Below are positions 42,360-50,443 of a stretch of DNA of 50,443 nt, one piece after another. The notes below the pieces were generated by a model. That model was given only the letters and a program-made list of their open reading frames with translations, ran no database searches and had not been told where the DNA came from. The DNA is from Pseudomonadota bacterium (GTDB lineage Bacteria; Myxococcota_A; UBA796; SXON01), in assembly GCA_005778355.1 (NCBI GenBank), contig SXON01000115.1:1-50443 (forward strand), read 5' to 3'. The translations under genes and the position numbers were made by a program. Position 1 is the stretch's first letter. Each line of letters begins with the position of its first letter.

Positions 42360-42886
42360 CACGCGTCCCTGAAGCGGAAGGTGGAGATCGTCGTCCCGTG
42401 CTGGGTGTCGAAGGCGGCATCGTCGTAGGTGCAACGCACCCGGACCCGGGTCCAGGTGGCGTCGTCGTCCATGTCCTCCATGTCCCAGCTCAACATGTAG
42501 AGCATGGGACCGAGGTCCTCGGTGTACTCGAACGCGGCGTTGACCTTCAGCGGCTCGCCGTCGGCGTCGGTGCCCAGATTCCAAGTGAGCGGCGACCACA
42601 TGGTCATCGCCGTGTCGTCGATGTAGCCCTCGCTGAGGTCGCTCGGCCGGCCCGCGGCCTCGGTCCAGTCCATGGCCAGGAGGCGCTCCATCTGGGTCTG
42701 CGCCAGGTAGGTGCAGTCCGTGAGGCGACGGGCGTTCATGTTCGAGCGAACCGCCTGACTGTGGAAGCCAAACATGACGATGAGCGAGGCCCCGAGAATG
42801 GCCGAGGCCACCATCACCTCGATCAGGGTGAACCCCCCCCTCGATCGCCTCCCCGTCGACCCCCGTGCGAGAAGCTTGGCGCTCAT
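42359..42886 (-). CDS. pilV: PilV-like minor prepilin
   Basis: A 175-residue prepilin: basic leader RGSTGRRSRGG then FTLIEVMVASAILGASLIVM, a perfect type IV signal (G|F-T-L-I-E). The mature part has DCTYLAQTQMERLLAMDW, typical of PilV, and a Cys pair. ATG 42886 overlaps the FimT stop (ATGA) and the gene ends in a GTGA overlap with pilW. Confidence 0.9.
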   Translation of the reverse strand: MSAKLLARGSTGRRSRGGFTLIEVMVASAILGASLIVMFGFHSQAVRSNMNARRLTDCTYLAQTQMERLLAMDWTEAAGRPSDLSEGYIDDTAMTMWSPLTWNLGTDADGEPLKVNAAFEYTEDLGPMLYMLSWDMEDMDDDATWTRVRVRCTYDDAAFDTQHGTTISTFRFRDA

Positions 42887-43518
42887 CGGCTCGTTGCCCC
42901 CGATCCCACCGAGCCCTCGGGCAGTTCGCTGCGCTCGCCGAACTCCAGTCGGACGAAGCCACTGCGCGCGACGCGCAGGGTGCCCCGCTGGTCGAGTCCC
43001 TGGGCCAACGCCCGCTTGTTCACGATCGCCAGCGTGATGTAGCCCCCGTCGAAGTCGCCCGCCGGGTTGCCCACCCAGCCTCGGGGCGTGAAGACGATGC
43101 TGTCGTCCTCGATGTCGCCCCACATCGCGAGGCTGATGCCGGCCGTCTCGTTCTCGCCGTCGATCTCGAGGCTACGGATGCCTTCCGACTCGTTGATGAC
43201 GCCGTCGAGGTCGGCGGGGAGCGTGTCCCACTCGGTGCTCCCGCTCGACCGGTCGCCCAGCTGCAACCGCCACGCCCCGTGCTGGGCGTCAGAGGGGTCG
43301 AGTTCCGCGTCGCCTTCCACGAGGAGAAGCCGGGTTTCCCGGTTGCTGTCGACCGCGAGGGTCCGGAGGGTGACGATGTCGTTGTAGAGCATCTTCGAGG
43401 CGCCGATCATCCTATGAGAAGAGATGCGATCTTGCAGTACCCCCCAGCCGATGGCGCTGAGGATGCCCACGATGGCGACGGCGATGGAGAGCTCGACCAA
43501 AGTGGACGCACCGCGCAT
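42883..43518 (-). CDS. fimT: FimT/GspH-like minor prepilin
   Basis: A 211-residue prepilin. The signal is MRGASTLVELSIAVAIVGIL; cleavage after Ala3 or Gly3 would place Glu near +5 (the site is atypical, GAS instead of GF). The mature part has the GspH pattern LYNDIVTLRTLAVDSNRETRLL and VFTPRGWVGNPAGDFDGGYI. First of the minor pilin genes. A sigma-54-type promoter match lies directly before the ATG. Confidence 0.85.
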   Translation of the reverse strand: MRGASTLVELSIAVAIVGILSAIGWGVLQDRISSHRMIGASKMLYNDIVTLRTLAVDSNRETRLLLVEGDAELDPSDAQHGAWRLQLGDRSSGSTEWDTLPADLDGVINESEGIRSLEIDGENETAGISLAMWGDIEDDSIVFTPRGWVGNPAGDFDGGYITLAIVNKRALAQGLDQRGTLRVARSGFVRLEFGERSELPEGSVGSGATSR

Positions 43519-43521
43519 GTA

Positions 43522-43537
43522 TGCAAGAAACGTTCCA
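43522..43537 (-). promoter_or_regulatory. Sigma-54 (RpoN) -24/-12 promoter match upstream of the minor pilin genes
   Basis: The minus strand reads TGGAACGTTTCTTGCA, matching the consensus TGGCACGNNNNTTGC(A/T) at all fixed positions but one, with the GG and GC pairs at correct spacing. A sigma-54 activator gene lies two genes upstream. The expected transcript start (about 43511) is seven bases inside the called FimT start, so either the start codon or the promoter call needs correction. Confidence 0.5.
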
Positions 43538-43604
43538 CCAGGAAAGACCCCTTCCCGCCGTCGACACGCGCCAGGCGGAGGGAAAAGTTTTCCCAGTTGG
43601 CGAA

Positions 43605-44393
43605 TCACTGCCCACTCCCGGCTGGACCGGCGGGGCAGGAAGCGTCGAGGTAGGCTCGCCGCCGACGCACCTCGCGGCGCGCGTCTGCCACTTCCAGCGC
43701 GTGGATGCCGGCCGCCTGCGCCCGGTCGAGCTCGGCGTCGGCCTCGAGAAGCCAGGCACGGACCGGCCCCGCGTCGCCACAGTTGTCGCGACCGACCCGA
43801 CCGTCGCTACTTGCCATCAGGGCGTGGGCTCGAGTGAGCTGCGCCGTCGCGCGCTCGCGCGGCGTCCCGGCGCTCGACACTGCACGGTCGGCCGCTGCCA
43901 GCGCGTCCTCGGGGCGACTCGCCCGCAGGAGCACCGCCGCCTTGGTCTGATGTGCCACGGTGTCTTCGGGCTCGAGCGCTAGGAGCGCGTCGAGTCGCGA
44001 CACGGCGGCGTCGTACTTGCCCTCGCGCATGTCGAGCAACGCCACTGACTGCACGGTGCGGGCATCGGTGGGCGCGAGAACGAGGGCAGCTTCGAAGTGT
44101 TTGCGCGCGGCGGGCACATCGCCCCGCGCCGCAGCGACACTCCCGAGGCCACGGTGGCCGAGCAGACTCTCCGGGTGGGCGCGCGTCAGTTGCACGAAGG
44201 CATCCTCGGCGGCCGGCTGCTCCCCCGCCATGTAGAAGGTCCAGCCAAGACCGTACAGGGCCTGCGCGTCGGCCGGGTCGGCCTCGAGCGCGGCACGGAA
44301 CTCGCGCTCGGCGCCCACGAAGTCGTCGTGACTGAGAGCCTCCTCTCCACGTTCGACCGCGCTGCTGCAGGCCAGCAAGAGCGCGAGGATCAT
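43605..44393 (-). CDS. TPR lipoprotein, PilF/Tgl-like
   Basis: A 262-residue protein: MILALLLAC is a lipoprotein signal (Cys9), followed by TPR units (DDFVGAEREFRAALEADPADA, MAGEQPAAEDAFVQLTRAHP, DVPAARKHFEAALVLAPTDA, KYDAAVSRLDALLALEPEDT). Small outer-membrane TPR lipoproteins of this type (PilF/Tgl) help PilQ reach the outer membrane; that role is inference from the pilus context. The ATG overlaps the response regulator stop (ATGA). Confidence 0.8.
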   Translation of the reverse strand: MILALLLACSSAVERGEEALSHDDFVGAEREFRAALEADPADAQALYGLGWTFYMAGEQPAAEDAFVQLTRAHPESLLGHRGLGSVAAARGDVPAARKHFEAALVLAPTDARTVQSVALLDMREGKYDAAVSRLDALLALEPEDTVAHQTKAAVLLRASRPEDALAAADRAVSSAGTPRERATAQLTRAHALMASSDGRVGRDNCGDAGPVRAWLLEADAELDRAQAAGIHALEVADARREVRRRRAYLDASCPAGPAGSGQ

Positions 44394-45742
44394 GGCTCGA
44401 TCCCGTAGTCGCGGATCTTGTAGAGCAAGGCCTTGTAGGACAGCTCGAGTGCCCTGGCCGCAGCGGACTTGTTGCCCTCGTGCAGTCGGAGGGCCTGCTC
44501 GATCAACGACTTTTCCAGCGCCGCCGTGCGTACAGGGATTGACAGCACATCGTCACCTGGCGCCCCTCGGGGCGCGCTACGAACCTCGGCGGGGAGCGCG
44601 TCGACCTCGACCACCTCGCCGTCCGACAAGAGCAACGCCCGTTCCAGGGCATTTTCAAGTTGCCGCACGTTTCCCGGCCACGGGTGCGCCAGCACGGCAC
44701 GCATCGCCTCCTCGGCCAGTCTGGGCCGGGGCAAGCGCATCCGCGCGCTCACCGCCGCGAGGAGGTGGTCGACGAGAAGCGGAATGTCGTCACGACGTTC
44801 GCGCAAGGGCGGCAAATGCAGGTGGACCACCGCGATGCGGTAAAAAAGGTCCTCGCGGAACGCAGGCGGCTGCAGCGATCGAGCCGTGGCGGTGACGATG
44901 CGCACGTCGACGCGGGTGTCGGACGTGTCGGCGAGGCGGCGCACCGATCCCTCCTGGAGCGTGCGAAGCAGCTTCGATTGGAGCGCCGCGGGCAGGTCGC
45001 CGATCTCGTCGAGGAAAAGTGTGCCCCCGTCAGCTTGCTCGAAGAAACCCTCGTGATCGCGGACCGCCCCGGTGAACGCTCCCCGCCGGTAGCCGAATAG
45101 CTCGCTCTCCAGCAGCGACTCCGGGATGGCGGCGCAATTCACCGCCACCCAGGGACGATCTCGTCGGGGCGACAAGCGGTGGATGGCCCGCGCGAGCAGT
45201 TCCTTGCCGGTGCCGCTCTCGCCCGTGAGCAGCACGCTGCTATCATGGGTCGCGACACGGCTAAGCACGCGTAGCACCTCCCGCACGGCGGGCGATCGCC
45301 CCACGAAGCCCTCCACGGGCTCACCCGAGCGCTCGGCCAGGCGGGCATTTTCCAACGCGAGACGGCTGCGCTCGGCGGCGATCTGCTCGCGCTCCACGAG
45401 CTTACTGAGCGTGAGCACGATCTCGTCGGCCTTGAAGGGCTTGTTGACGTAGTCATAGGCGCCACGCCGCATCGCCTCCAGCGCTGTGTCCATGCTGCCG
45501 TAGGCGCTCATCATCACCACGGGGGGGGCGCCAGCCGGGAGGGCGTCGAGGAAGGCCAGGCCATCCATTTCGGGCATGCGAATGTCACACAAGACGATGT
45601 CGGCGGCCTGCAACTTGCCCAGCGCCTCGCGCCCGTTGGACGCCGTCACCACGGCGTAGCCGGCGCGGGAGAGGATCAGCTCCAGGAGATGGCGCAGGTT
45701 TTCCTCGTCGTCGACGACGAGCACCCGCAACACGGGCAACAT
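44390..45742 (-). CDS. Sigma-54-dependent response regulator, PilR/NtrC type
   Basis: A 450-residue activator. An intact receiver domain (LVVDDEENL, phospho-Asp in VLCDIRMPEMDG, Lys in VNKPF) is followed by an AAA+ domain: Walker A LLTGESGTGKE, the sigma-54 contact loop GAFTGA, Walker B GGTLFLDEIGDL, and the arginine finger region FREDLFYRI. A Fis-type HTH ends the protein (NKSAAARALELSYKALLYKI). No sensor kinase is adjacent. It probably controls the downstream minor pilin genes through the sigma-54 site at 43522-43537. The ATG at 45742 follows GGGG. Confidence 0.94.
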   Translation of the reverse strand: MLPVLRVLVVDDEENLRHLLELILSRAGYAVVTASNGREALGKLQAADIVLCDIRMPEMDGLAFLDALPAGAPPVVMMSAYGSMDTALEAMRRGAYDYVNKPFKADEIVLTLSKLVEREQIAAERSRLALENARLAERSGEPVEGFVGRSPAVREVLRVLSRVATHDSSVLLTGESGTGKELLARAIHRLSPRRDRPWVAVNCAAIPESLLESELFGYRRGAFTGAVRDHEGFFEQADGGTLFLDEIGDLPAALQSKLLRTLQEGSVRRLADTSDTRVDVRIVTATARSLQPPAFREDLFYRIAVVHLHLPPLRERRDDIPLLVDHLLAAVSARMRLPRPRLAEEAMRAVLAHPWPGNVRQLENALERALLLSDGEVVEVDALPAEVRSAPRGAPGDDVLSIPVRTAALEKSLIEQALRLHEGNKSAAARALELSYKALLYKIRDYGIEP

Positions 45743-45757
45743 CGCCCCAAGGATACC

Positions 45758-47026
45758 GTGTCTGGCGTGCGTGTCCTGCAACTCGTCCACGGCTACCCAC
45801 CGCGCGAACGCGCGGGGACCGAGGTGTACGCCGCTCGCCTCGCCGATCGCCTGCGGGCACTGGGTCACGACGTGCATACCCTCGCCGCGACCCAGCGTCC
45901 CGGCGCGCCGATGTACACGCTCGAGGAGGAGCCCGGCCTCGGTCGGGTGGTGCAGAACGCGCCCTACGCCGGCATCCGAGCGGGCGAGCGCGACCGTGCC
46001 GTAGAGCACATCGTCGAGGCGTTGACGGCGCGTACTCGACCTCACCTGATCCTCGTGCAGCATCTCCGCGGACTGAGTTGTCGACTCCCGGTCGAGGTCC
46101 CCGTGGCCTGGATGCTCCACGACGCCTGGGCCTGGTGTCCCGCCGGCGGGCTCCTGCTTCGCGATGGCGCGCCGTGTCCAGGACCGGGCGTCGCATGCCC
46201 AGCCTGTGCCTCGCGGTGGGCAAAGGACGGCCTGCTCATCGACGCGGCCCTCGGCATCGCCGGACGACTGTCCCGGGTTGTGCCGGCCGAGGCGCTCCAC
46301 CGGGCCTACCGGCGTCTCCCGGCGTCGTTGCGCGCGACCGCAGCCCGTGGATCGCGGCAGCTCAGCCCCCAGGCGCTGGCCAGCCGAGACGCGAATATCC
46401 GGGCACTCGCCGCCCGAGCGAAGCTCTACGCCCCCTCGACTTGGCTGGCCGAGGCCGCCGCGAAGCAGGGCTTCCCCCGGCCCGAGGTGCTTCCTCATGG
46501 CATCGACGCCCCTCGCCTGTCCCGCCGCGACGGGCCTTTCGTCTTTCTCGGCACGATCGCGCCACACAAGGGCCCCGCGCTGGTCGTCGAGGCCCACCGG
46601 CGCTCGGGGATGTCGCGACAGCTGATTATACACGGCCCCCCGGGCCCAGACGCCGCATACAACGCGGCCGTGCCCTCGCGCGGCCCCGTCGACGATCCTT
46701 TCCCCCTGCTGGCGGGCGCCCGCGCGCTGATCCTGGGCTCCATCTGGCCCGAGAACGCGCCGCTGGTGGTGCTCGAGGCCCGCGCAATGGGCTGCCCGGT
46801 GGTCGCGCCGGCCATCGGTGGCCTCCCGGAGATCGTGACCGACGGGGTGGACGGGTGGCTCTACCCGCCCGGAGACCTCGATGCTCTCGCGGCCTGCCTA
46901 CGCAGAATCGAGCAGGAACCCAGCCTCCCCGTGACGCGACCGCCGAGCTTCGCGGACCACGTCGACCGGCTGGTGGTTAGCCTTGAGGCATGGCTCAGTC
47001 GCTCGAAGAGGCGCAGTCCGTCGTAG
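45758..47026 (+). CDS. Glycosyltransferase family 4 (GT-B)
   Basis: A 422-residue GT-B enzyme that would transfer a sugar from a nucleotide-sugar. N-terminal domain: VLQLVHGYPPRERAGTEVYA, an acceptor-side loop; a middle segment with CPGPGVACPAC, two Cys pairs possibly binding metal; C-terminal domain: YAPSTWLAE, FVFLGTIAPHKGP, and WPENAPLVVLEARAMGCPVV, with the catalytic E-x7-E. The GTG at 45758 follows AAGGA. It is divergent from the response regulator (15 bases apart). It overlaps the YbjN-like gene by 37 bases. Product unknown; likely surface polysaccharide. Confidence 0.9.
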   Translation: MSGVRVLQLVHGYPPRERAGTEVYAARLADRLRALGHDVHTLAATQRPGAPMYTLEEEPGLGRVVQNAPYAGIRAGERDRAVEHIVEALTARTRPHLILVQHLRGLSCRLPVEVPVAWMLHDAWAWCPAGGLLLRDGAPCPGPGVACPACASRWAKDGLLIDAALGIAGRLSRVVPAEALHRAYRRLPASLRATAARGSRQLSPQALASRDANIRALAARAKLYAPSTWLAEAAAKQGFPRPEVLPHGIDAPRLSRRDGPFVFLGTIAPHKGPALVVEAHRRSGMSRQLIIHGPPGPDAAYNAAVPSRGPVDDPFPLLAGARALILGSIWPENAPLVVLEARAMGCPVVAPAIGGLPEIVTDGVDGWLYPPGDLDALAACLRRIEQEPSLPVTRPPSFADHVDRLVVSLEAWLSRSKRRSPS

Positions 47027-47430
47027 ACAGCTTCTTGATGCGCCTCGGGCTCGACGGCGACGTATCGGACGAGGGCTTCTGGACCGCGCGCTGTGGCTCC
47101 ACGGTGCTGGTCTTGTCTGCCTTCACCGCCGAGGGCCACCACTACGTGCGCATCGCGGCTCTCGTCGTGCTCGGCGCCCGCGGGAGCCTCGATCTCCTCA
47201 CGCGACTCTTGCGACTCAATGCCGAGGCGCGGCTGGGCGCGTTCCAGCTTTTCGACGACCAGACCGTCGCCTTCACCCACACCCTGCAGCTCGATGGGCT
47301 CTCCTTCGAGCATTTCGAGAACGCGCTCCACTACGTGGCCCGCGTGGCCGACGATCACGACGAGGCCATCTCCGCGCTCGCTGGGGGCATGCGCGGCGAC
47401 GACCTGCTCGAAGCCCGCGGCGACGACTGA
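46990..47430 (+). CDS. YbjN-like / type III secretion chaperone-like small protein
   Basis: A 146-residue soluble protein. The pattern SVVDSFLMRLGL, WTARCGSTVLVLSAF, YVRIAALVVLGARGS, LLTRLLRLNAEARLGAFQL and then VAFTHTLQLDGLSFEHFENAL matches the YbjN (CesT-like alpha/beta) fold. Role unknown. It is held between two glycosyltransferase genes: it overlaps the first by 37 bases and ends eight bases before the second. Confidence 0.78.
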   Translation: MAQSLEEAQSVVDSFLMRLGLDGDVSDEGFWTARCGSTVLVLSAFTAEGHHYVRIAALVVLGARGSLDLLTRLLRLNAEARLGAFQLFDDQTVAFTHTLQLDGLSFEHFENALHYVARVADDHDEAISALAGGMRGDDLLEARGDD

Positions 47431-47438
47431 CACCCGGC

Positions 47439-48560
47439 ATGCGCATCGTCCACGTCTCGCACGCGTGGGAAGGCGGGGGTAGCGGGCTCTATGCGGCGGC
47501 CCTCGCGGACGCGCAGCAACGCCTCGGTCACGACGTCTCGCGGTTCGGACCGGTCCGGCGGCGGGAGCGTGGATTCCGGGCCTCCTGGTCGTCTCCCGAG
47601 GTGGAGTTGGCCTTCGCCGATGCCGCGCGGGGCGCTGAGATCGTTCATATTCACCACCTCTCTGGGCTCTCGCTCGACCTGCCGCGGATGGCGCGCGAGG
47701 CGGGCGCGGGGGTCTTCGTGACCCTGCACGACTACTGGCTCGCCTGCGCGCGCGGACAACTCGTCGACGCGGGCGGCGAGCGCTGTCCTGGACCCGACAT
47801 CGATCGCTGCGCTCGGTGCCTCGCGCCTCACCTCTGGGCCCCCTTGCCCGCGTCGACCCACCTCCCGCTGCGGCGGGCCCCCGTCGCCGACCGACTCAAC
47901 GCATGGTCACTGATGCGCGAGCAGGTCGACACCTTTCTCGCGCCGAGCTTGCATGTCGGGAAACGGCTCATCGTCGATGCGGTGTCCTGCCCACTGCCGC
48001 TGTTGCACCCCATCCGACCTGCGGCCACCGCCGCCCCGGGCCCGATCCGATTCCTCTTCGCCGGGGCGTTGATCCCCACCAAGGGACCTCACGTGGTGCT
48101 CGAGGCCTTCGCCGCCTTGCCCGCCGGCGCCGGGACGCTCCGCCTGCTCGGACCCGCACCGCCCTACGATGGGCGCCGCGACTACGCCGAGCGCCTTGCG
48201 CACCGGGTGGCCGAGTTGCCTGGAGCCAGCCTCGAGCCCGCTGCCCCGCACCCAGCGATGGAGGCGATCCTCCACGAGGCCGACGTGCTGCTCGTACCTA
48301 GCCTCTGGGAGGAGAATGCACCCCTGGTGGTGATTGAGGCACTCGCGGCAGGGCTGCGCGTGGTGGCCAGCGATCTCGGTGGTATCAGCGAGATCGCGCC
48401 CACGGCGACGCTCGTGGAGCCCGGCACGGCGCGCGCCTGGCGCTCAGCCATGGCGGCCGAAATTCGCCGCGGGCGGGGTCGAAACTCACCGATACTTCGC
48501 GACGACATGCCCACGCACGCCGCTAGACTGCTCGCGCTCTATGCCCGACGCCGCACCTGA
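47439..48560 (+). CDS. Glycosyltransferase family 4 (GT-B), second copy
   Basis: A 373-residue GT-B enzyme. It starts MRIVHVSHAWEGGGSGLYAAAL, and has VHIHHLSGLSLDLP, VTLHDYWLACARGQL, CPGPDIDRCARC (like the Cys cluster of the first enzyme), FLFAGALIPTKGPHVVLEAF and WEENAPLVVIEALAAGLRVV. The two glycosyltransferases share layout and motifs and may add successive sugars to one product. The ATG is eight bases after the YbjN-like gene. Confidence 0.9.
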   Translation: MRIVHVSHAWEGGGSGLYAAALADAQQRLGHDVSRFGPVRRRERGFRASWSSPEVELAFADAARGAEIVHIHHLSGLSLDLPRMAREAGAGVFVTLHDYWLACARGQLVDAGGERCPGPDIDRCARCLAPHLWAPLPASTHLPLRRAPVADRLNAWSLMREQVDTFLAPSLHVGKRLIVDAVSCPLPLLHPIRPAATAAPGPIRFLFAGALIPTKGPHVVLEAFAALPAGAGTLRLLGPAPPYDGRRDYAERLAHRVAELPGASLEPAAPHPAMEAILHEADVLLVPSLWEENAPLVVIEALAAGLRVVASDLGGISEIAPTATLVEPGTARAWRSAMAAEIRRGRGRNSPILRDDMPTHAARLLALYARRRT

Positions 48561-48566
48561 GGCCCC

Positions 48567-49583
48567 ATGCTCCTGACGCTTACGCTCGCGCTCGCCGACG
48601 ACGCCACATTGGCCGCCTGTTGCCGGGCCGGTGGTGCGAGCGCGTGTCCATCCACGCTCGCCCTGCGCACGGAGAAATCGTCGCTCGACGCCATCGGCCT
48701 CGGCTACGAACTGGCCGGAGCCTGGCAGCTCAGCTGCTCAGGAAAGAGCAAATGGGACGGCGGTTTTCTCGCCGACGTCGACAATGACCCGGGCTTCGGA
48801 CAGGTACTGACCGCCGTCACACCCCTGGCGATGCACTGCTTCGCGCAGGCCTGTGCTCTCCCCGAGGGCGCCTGCATCGGCGACCCTGATGCCAGCGGCA
48901 ACTTCGCGGTCATCGACTGTGCCTCGAGCCTGCCTGTCGACCACGGCGGGCTCGCGAGGGCGCCCCAGGGCGACAAGGACGCGAAGACAGTGGTGGTGAT
49001 CGACGGCAAGCCGCTGGTCGCGGCCACGGTGGTGGGCACGCCGCCGCCGGCTGCCTACACGCCCCAGCCCGCGTACGAACCCTCGTCCTACGCCGCGCCC
49101 GCGTTGACGACACCCGCCTACTCGGCGCCAACCGCGCCGCCTCCACCGGTCGCGCCCGCCGCTCCGGTCGCGCTCGACCTCCCCGCCGACCCGCCCGACC
49201 CTTGCACCCCGGCGCCCGACGCCGTTCGCGCGGAGAGTCGCAAGCGGGTGGGCACGGGCGACGAGTACCGCATCACCGGCCGCGTCGACGAGGCGCTGCG
49301 CGACTACAAGGCCGCGCTCACGATGGACAAGTGCAACGGCTACGCCTGGATGAGCCTCTCGATGCTCGCCAACGGGCAGGGACGCACCGACCTCGGCATC
49401 CGCGCGCTGCGCAACACCACCCGGCTCTTGCCCGCCCACCCCGGCGCCTTCCTCATGCTGGGGAAGGCCTACGAGAGCTTCGGCCAGCGGACCCTGGCCG
49501 CCGACGCGTACCGCAAGGCGAGTGAGCTCGCGCCGTCCAACGCCGAGGCCATCGAGGGCTACATGCGCACCCGCGGGGGGTAG
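48567..49583 (+). CDS. Exported protein with Cys-rich domain, Pro-rich linker and TPR domain
   Basis: A 338-residue protein with a short N-terminal leader (MLLTLTLALA, cut before DD). Residues about 15-125 hold about ten Cys (AACCRAGGASACPS, HCFAQACALPEGACIG), suggesting disulfides and export. A Pro/Ala/Tyr linker (about 150-205) leads to TPR units (ITGRVDEALRDYKAALTMDK, NGYAWMSLSMLANGQGR, GAFLMLGKAYESFGQRTLAADAYRKA). It lies just before tolQ-tolR, so an envelope role is plausible. Function unknown. Confidence 0.78.
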   Translation: MLLTLTLALADDATLAACCRAGGASACPSTLALRTEKSSLDAIGLGYELAGAWQLSCSGKSKWDGGFLADVDNDPGFGQVLTAVTPLAMHCFAQACALPEGACIGDPDASGNFAVIDCASSLPVDHGGLARAPQGDKDAKTVVVIDGKPLVAATVVGTPPPAAYTPQPAYEPSSYAAPALTTPAYSAPTAPPPPVAPAAPVALDLPADPPDPCTPAPDAVRAESRKRVGTGDEYRITGRVDEALRDYKAALTMDKCNGYAWMSLSMLANGQGRTDLGIRALRNTTRLLPAHPGAFLMLGKAYESFGQRTLAADAYRKASELAPSNAEAIEGYMRTRGG

Positions 49584-49604
49584 GCGGAGGATAAGCGCGC
49601 CGGC

Positions 49605-50293
49605 ATGACGCCCGCCCCCGACGACGGCTTCAGCATCGTCGAACTCATCTTCGCCGCCGATCTCGTCGTCCAGCTCGTACTCTTCGGCCTCCTCGGCATG
49701 TCGATCGCCTGCTGGGGCATCATCCTCAACAAGTGGAACGTGGTGCGCCGCGCGCAGGCCCAGTCCGCCGGGTTCACGGAGGCGTTCTGGAAGGCCGCCA
49801 GCCTCGACGACATCTACCAGCGCACCGGCCGCTGGCCGAGCAGCCCCGTCGCCGAGGTATTCAAGGCCGGCTACGTCGAGCTGGGGCGCCTGACCTCCGG
49901 CGGTCAACACGGACAAATGGACCTCGGCCTCACCGAGAACATCGAGCGCGCCTTACGACGCGCCGCCAACGTGGAGCTGGCGCAGCTCGAGCGCCTCATC
50001 CCCTTCCTCGCCACGACCGGCAGCACGGCGCCGTTCATCGGTCTGTTGGCACCGTCTGGGGGATCCTGCGCGCGTTCCAGAAGATCGGGGCCACCGGGCA
50101 GGCCAACATCCAGACCGTAGGCCCCGACATCGCGCACGCGCTCGTGGCCACGGCGGTGGGTCTGCTCGCCGCCATTCCCGCCGTGATGGCGTACAACTAC
50201 TTCAACACCCGGATCAAGCACGTGGCCGGCGAGATCGACGCCTTCTCGTCGGACTTCCTGAACATCGTCAAGCGTCACTACCGGGGGAGGTAG
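49605..50293 (+). pseudogene. tolQ: TolQ/ExbB-family proton channel, interrupted by a one-base deletion
   Basis: TolQ with TolR uses the proton motive force to power TolA at division sites. Frame 1 (from ATG 49605) gives FSIVELIFAADLVVQLVLFG, LLGMSIACWGIILNKW and ATTGSTAPFIGL, then ends after a nonsense tail. The rest (GTVWGILRAFQKIG, VATAVGLLAAIPAVMAYNYF) reads in another frame to 50293. Restoring one base at 50046-50048 (CTG TT- GGC ACC) gives the expected FIGLFGTVWG and a 229-residue protein, normal length. It may be a sequencing error, because it is near the window end, or a recent mutation. Confidence 0.85.
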
Positions 50294-50296
50294 ACC

Positions 50297-50443
50297 GTGG
50301 GCATGTCGGGGCCGTCCCGCGACGGCGGCATGATGTCGTAGATCAACGTCACGCCGTTCGTCGAGGTGTTGATGGTCTTGCTCATCATCTTCTTGGTCAC
50401 CGCGCCCTTGATGGTCACCGGGGTGGAGATCGACCTCCCGAGC
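50297..50443 (+). pseudogene. tolR: TolR/ExbD-family protein, partial, with an in-frame TAG
   Basis: From GTG 50297 (or ATG 50303), after a strong GGGGGAGG site, the frame gives SGPSRDGGMMS, then TAG (50339-50341), then [22 protein letters not shown] and on past the edge. The family reads S-E/D-INVTP here, so GAG to TAG is the simplest change. The TolR membrane helix and the downstream TolR segment are otherwise intact. It lies four bases after tolQ. The double lesion in the last 400 bases suggests poor sequence quality. Confidence 0.8.

Noticed and set aside
50339..50341. The tolR TAG as a pyrrolysine codon
   Set aside because: Position normally holds Glu or Asp, no pyl genes are seen, and the adjacent tolQ has an ordinary base deletion; an error or mutation explains both.

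Overview
This window is high-GC bacterial chromosome with almost no intergenic space. Gene content and order point to a deltaproteobacterial, probably Myxococcota-related, organism. The pointers are pilMNOPQ followed by aroK-aroB, two lipoproteins, aroQ, accB and accC; Gld-like ABC genes with a DUF4340 protein; an AgmX/PglI C-terminal protein; a DUF4388 protein; and a CPBP membrane protease. This assignment is inference from synteny; no 16S rRNA, tRNA or other taxonomic marker was seen.

Layout. 1-10150 (minus strand) is one very compact gene train. It runs from an ABC ATPase through permease, GldG-like protein, DUF4340 protein, tetraheme cytochrome, tsaD, rsmA and a PP2C phosphatase to the start of secA. 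A RAYT-type REP-associated transposase with 30-bp inverted repeats is inserted between tsaD and rsmA. 10176-19856 carries a SurA-like protein, rimI, an AgmX-like protein, a peroxiredoxin-like/rhodanese fusion, a MshEN/pseudo-receiver/DUF4388 protein, a HEAT protein paired with a degenerate HD-GYP protein, larE and a CPBP protease. 19859-32662 (minus) is the pilM-N-O-P-Q, aroK, aroB, lipoproteins, TPR, aroQ, accB, accC, TPR run. 32743-35619 is a large membrane-TPR protein, followed by an IS1182-like element (35620-37646, CTAG target duplication). 37654-45742 (minus) is a second type IV pilus locus: a sigma-54 response regulator, a TPR lipoprotein, three minor prepilins, a PilX-like protein and a PilY1-like adhesin. 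45758-50443 has two glycosyltransferases around a YbjN-like protein, a secreted TPR protein, and tolQ-tolR, both carrying a coding lesion.

Main discovery. The cytochrome gene (5501-3993, minus) has an in-frame UGA at 5384-5382 exactly where the second Cys of the family's PCGC motif is expected. The same frame is open on both sides. Eighteen nucleotides after the UGA the mRNA has a GGUCU loop on a GC-rich stem, the loop sequence and spacing I recall for the E. coli fdhF SECIS. I read this as a selenocysteine-containing, UshA-like tetraheme lipoprotein cytochrome, co-translated with a Gld-like ABC system and TsaD.

The two ends look unreliable. The secA reading loses family similarity just before its Walker A motif. 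tolQ has a one-base deletion and tolR an amber codon. Assembly or sequencing error at contig ends is a real possibility there.
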